Shown here: in pieces, positions 61,423 to 64,000 of the stretch
How positions within the stretch are numbered: position 1 is the first letter of the stretch
Layout: each line of letters opens with the position of its first letter
NCBI GenBank assembly: GCA_017853885.1
Contig: JAFMIR010000019.1
Location: 1-64,000, forward strand
Source of the DNA: Prosthecobacter sp.
GTDB lineage: Bacteria; Verrucomicrobiota; Verrucomicrobiia; Verrucomicrobiales; Verrucomicrobiaceae
Direction of reading: 5' to 3'
Length of the DNA stretch: 64,000 nt
The notes under the pieces: generated by a model
Database searches by the model: none
What the model was told of the DNA's origin: nothing
What the model saw: the letters and a program-made list of their open reading frames with translations, nothing else
Program-made: the position numbers and the translations under genes

Positions 61423-63033
61423 ATGTCCAAGTTCAATATCCTCATCGCCGGCAACAACGACCCCATTTCGAGCAAGGGCATCGACCTGCTGAAAGCGGAG
61501 CCGTCTTTCAACGTCACGGTGAACATGGACCTAAAGGCCGAAGACAAGATGATCGAAGCCGCCCGAGAAGCCCACGCCATTATTGTGCGGAGCGGTGCCA
61601 AAGTGACCGCCAAGGTTCTCGATGCCGCCCCAAATCTGAAGGTAGTGGGCCGTGCCGGCGTCGGAGTGGACAACATCGATGTGCCAGTGGCTTCGAAACG
61701 CGGCGTGGTGGTGATGAACACCCCGGGTGGTAACACGATCTCGACCGCCGAGCAGGCCTTCACTCTCATGATGGCCCTCAGTCGCAAAACCGCGCAGGCA
61801 AACGCCTCCATTGTGGCAGGCAAATGGGATCGCAAGAGCTTCCAAGGCACCGAGGTTTATGGCAAAACACTCGTGGTCCTCGGCATGGGCCGTATTGGGG
61901 CAGAATTTGCCAAACGAGCGAAGGCTTTTGGAATGAGTGTGATTGCTTATGACCCGTATTTGAGCAAAAACCGCGCGGAAAGCCTCGGCGTGACCCTATG
62001 CGAAGATCTCGATGCCGCCATCGTGCAGGCAGATTACATCACGATGCACATGCCTCTCACGCCGGAGACCAAGCACATGATCAACGCGAAGCGCCTCGCC
62101 AGTCTCAAGCCGAGCTGCAGGATCATCAATTGCGCACGCGGCGGCCTTATCGACGACAACGCGCTCGCCGATGCCCTGACGAATGGTCTCATTGCCGGCG
62201 CCGCGCTCGATGTCTTCGAGAGCGAACCCCCCCCCGCAGACTATCCGTTGCTCAAAGCACCGAACACTGTCTTCACACCGCATCTGGGTGCCTCGACGGA
62301 AGAGGCGCAGGAAAACGTCGGCATCGAAATCGCCGAAGTCATCAAAGCTCATCTCCTGCAAGGCACTGTGGTAAACGCCGTGAATATGCCCAACGTCGAC
62401 CCGAAGGTCCTCGCGGAAATCGGGCCATTCCTGAAGTTCGGTGAACTGCTCGGACGCCTCGTATCGCAGTTTGCCCCCACACGCAGCAACGTCGTCCGCA
62501 TCAATTACAGTGGCAAAGTAGGCAGTGGAGACACCACACTGATTTCCCGAGCCGTGCTAAAGGGATTTCTGGAGCGCCCGGTCGGGGCGGAGCAGGTCAA
62601 TTACATCAACGCCAATGGTGTCGCCGAAAACCTCGGCATTCGGTTTACCGAAAGCCGACTTACGGATCCGAGCGAGTTCAGCGACCTTATCGAAGTCGTC
62701 GCCAAAAACGACGCAGGCGAAGCTGCGAGTATTGCAGGCACGTTCTTTGCCGGTTCTCCGCGTATCGTCAAAGTCAACGGCCGCCGCATCGAAGCCAATC
62801 CAGAAGGCACATTGCTCTTCATTGAGAACATTGATCGTCCCGGAATGATCGCTGCCTACTCGACCATCCTCGGCAAGAACCAAGTCAATATTGCCGACAT
62901 GAGCCTCAGTCGAGACAAAGAAACTGGTAAGGCTCTCACAATTCTCACTCTCGACACAACTCCCAGAGCTGAGGTGCTCGCCGAGCTCGAAAAGATCCAA
63001 GGCATCAGCAATGTGCATTGCGTGGCGGTTTGA
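61423..63033 (+). CDS. serA: D-3-phosphoglycerate dehydrogenase
   Basis: 536 residues, the long type with an intervening domain and ACT domain. First step of serine synthesis, using NAD. Rossmann motif VLGMGRIGAEFAKRAKAFG (about 147-165); catalytic Arg in NCARGGLIDD, Glu in DVFESEPP and His in TPHLGASTEEAQENVG. The allosteric substrate-binding domain spans about 320-450. The ACT domain (about 465-536) begins LLFIENIDRPGMIAAYS and probably binds serine for feedback. The gene is divergent from the kinase, with 142 bases between them. Confidence 0.97.
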   Translation: MSKFNILIAGNNDPISSKGIDLLKAEPSFNVTVNMDLKAEDKMIEAAREAHAIIVRSGAKVTAKVLDAAPNLKVVGRAGVGVDNIDVPVASKRGVVVMNTPGGNTISTAEQAFTLMMALSRKTAQANASIVAGKWDRKSFQGTEVYGKTLVVLGMGRIGAEFAKRAKAFGMSVIAYDPYLSKNRAESLGVTLCEDLDAAIVQADYITMHMPLTPETKHMINAKRLASLKPSCRIINCARGGLIDDNALADALTNGLIAGAALDVFESEPPPADYPLLKAPNTVFTPHLGASTEEAQENVGIEIAEVIKAHLLQGTVVNAVNMPNVDPKVLAEIGPFLKFGELLGRLVSQFAPTRSNVVRINYSGKVGSGDTTLISRAVLKGFLERPVGAEQVNYINANGVAENLGIRFTESRLTDPSEFSDLIEVVAKNDAGEAASIAGTFFAGSPRIVKVNGRRIEANPEGTLLFIENIDRPGMIAAYSTILGKNQVNIADMSLSRDKETGKALTILTLDTTPRAEVLAELEKIQGISNVHCVAV

Positions 63034-63084
63034 TCCGGCAAAGTCCCTTCGTTGGACTGGACATCGAGCAACCAGCGGGGTTTC

Positions 63085-63651
63085 ATGCCACTCATGCGCG
63101 TTTTTCTTTTTTCATGCTTGTGCATGCTGTCCATTCCAGCTTGCAGCTATTTGGCTGGCAACATCTTGAGGAAGCCGCTCAAGAAGTTTCAAGACAGTCA
63201 CATGGGGCAGGCTGTTCTGATTGGCAGCATTGAAATGGTCAACCCGGAGCAAAATTATGTTCTGATCCACTGTGACTCACGCCCGATGCTCAATGCCGGC
63301 GTAGAATTGATAGCCCTCGATGCCAACGGACAGCAATCGAAGCTCGTGGTGACGCCGGAACGGAAGGACAATTACCTCACAGCGGATATCAAGGAAGGCA
63401 TGCCTAGCGTAGGCAACCTAGCGCTACAAAGAATCCATGCGTCAGACACACTATCCATGGTGCCATCAGCACCTCTGGCACAGCCGAACAATGCTGCTAA
63501 GCCAATCGAATCACCCATCGCGCGTCCACCGCCCATTCCAGAGATTCAGTTCCCCTCTCAGCAGCTGCCTTCATCCAGAGAATCGCCTCGTTCACCCACG
63601 CCGCTAGGGCCTACTGCAGATCCCTCCACTCTACCGCCTACCATTCGATGA
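63085..63651 (+). CDS. Lipoprotein with proline-rich C-terminus
   Basis: 188 residues from the ATG at 63085 (ATG 63094 is also possible). Signal with lipobox: FSCLCMLSIPAC, lipidation near Cys20. A small globular part (about 30-125) contains AVLIGSIEMVNPEQNYVLIH and VELIALDANGQQSKL, like the short beta-barrel lipoproteins typical of Verrucomicrobia whose function is unknown. The last 55 residues are Pro/Ser-rich. The stop overlaps the moeA start (ATGA), so the two are made together, though a functional link is not obvious. Confidence 0.65.
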   Translation: MPLMRVFLFSCLCMLSIPACSYLAGNILRKPLKKFQDSHMGQAVLIGSIEMVNPEQNYVLIHCDSRPMLNAGVELIALDANGQQSKLVVTPERKDNYLTADIKEGMPSVGNLALQRIHASDTLSMVPSAPLAQPNNAAKPIESPIARPPPIPEIQFPSQQLPSSRESPRSPTPLGPTADPSTLPPTIR

Positions 63652-64000
63652 TTTCAGAACGTGAGGCTTTGCAACGTGTGTTGGCCAATGTGTCTCCACT
63701 GGGGATTCAAACAACGCGATTGGAACAGGCACTGGATGCTTTTGCAGGTAGTGAGATTGTTGCCACCATTCCAATCCCTGGCTTTGATCAATCGTCGATG
63801 GATGGCTACGCACTGCGTTCAAAGGATGTCACGATGGATCGCCTGCTCGTGACTGGCGAACAGCCAGCTGGACGTGATCTAGGCCTCCTATGCGAAGCTG
63901 GGAGCTGTATCCGCATCTTCACTGGCGCGCCGATTCCGCATGGGGCTGACGCTGTGATTATGCAGGAGGACGTGATGCGCGATGGCAATAGCATCCACTG
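63648..64000 (+). CDS. moeA: Molybdopterin molybdenumtransferase, 5' part (runs off window)
   Basis: Open frame to the window end, 117 codons visible. Inserts molybdenum into the pterin cofactor. The family opening is clear: REALQRVLANVSPLG, then IPIPGFDQSSMDGYALRS (the conserved P-x-x-x-x-S-x-M-D-G-Y-A block) and FTGAPIPHGADAVIMQED (the G-A-P-x-P-x-G-A-D-A-V motif). Start overlaps the preceding lipoprotein stop by ATGA. The remaining two thirds, with the MPTb domain, lie beyond the window. Confidence 0.93.
   Translation, partial: MISEREALQRVLANVSPLGIQTTRLEQALDAFAGSEIVATIPIPGFDQSSMDGYALRSKDVTMDRLLVTGEQPAGRDLGLLCEAGSCIRIFTGAPIPHGADAVIMQEDVMRDGNSIH

Noticed and set aside
1..64000. CRISPR array, rRNA operon, prophage
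   Set aside because: No regularly spaced direct repeats, no rRNA-like sequence, and no phage structural or integrase genes were seen anywhere in the window.

Overview
The window looks like a chromosomal segment of a Verrucomicrobiota bacterium, probably near Verrucomicrobium/Prosthecobacter. This is inferred from gene content, not from a marker gene. The pointers are a planctomycete-type cytochrome c (PSCyt1) lipoprotein, a Tat-exported Gfo/Idh/MocA oxidoreductase, an FAD-dependent oxidoreductase with flanking carbohydrate-binding-like modules, a Ser/Thr kinase fused to PEGA and SUMF1 modules, an exosortase-EpsI fusion, several small proline-rich lipoproteins, and few clear Shine-Dalgarno sites. 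No rRNA, CRISPR array, prophage or intact insertion sequence was seen.

Layout. (1) 1-8.5 kb: a type I secretion locus, made of the 3' end of a giant calcium-binding adhesin followed by its ABC exporter, HlyD-type adaptor and TolC-type outer membrane channel. (2) 8.8-11.0 kb: a translationally coupled pair. The first protein has archaeo-eukaryotic primase (PriS-like) motifs and a C-terminal part resembling the Fe-S domain of the primase large subunit (PriL). The second is a TIM barrel with all nine metal ligands expected for an endonuclease IV-like site. I regard this pair as the most unusual thing in the window. (3) 11.0-30.7 kb: a stress/dormancy-type island. It holds lon-hsp20, a trypsin-like protease, two multi-domain universal stress proteins, a heme lipoprotein, a very large PAS/GAF histidine kinase with its NarL-type regulator, a DUF2934 protein, a second Hsp20, alpha-glucan phosphorylase, a CapA-like protein, an alpha/beta hydrolase, a phosphoribosyltransferase and an SRPBCC protein. 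(4) 30.8-44.2 kb: housekeeping genes, including typA, dnaB, a Sel1-repeat protein, tRNA-Ala, dnaN, tyrA, ppk1, an RluA-type pseudouridine synthase, a VanX-like dipeptidase, a prepilin peptidase and tRNA-Val. (5) 44.2-57.6 kb: ppc, a Gfo/Idh/MocA oxidoreductase, an unknown membrane protein divergent from an exosortase-EpsI fusion, a von Willebrand A membrane protein, an FAD-dependent oxidoreductase, and a small lipoprotein gene enclosed by a 55-bp inverted repeat. (6) 57.7-64 kb: a kinase-PEGA-SUMF1 protein with an OpcA-like protein, then serA, a lipoprotein and the start of moeA.

How the parts may work together. The type I locus should export one large surface adhesin. In the island, the kinase and regulator probably control proteostasis (Lon, two Hsp20), nucleotide-binding stress proteins and glycogen mobilisation during energy or redox stress; this is inferred from gene neighbourhood. 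Starts were moved inward from the longest open frame wherever a signal peptide, domain boundary, ribosome site or gene overlap favoured an internal ATG.
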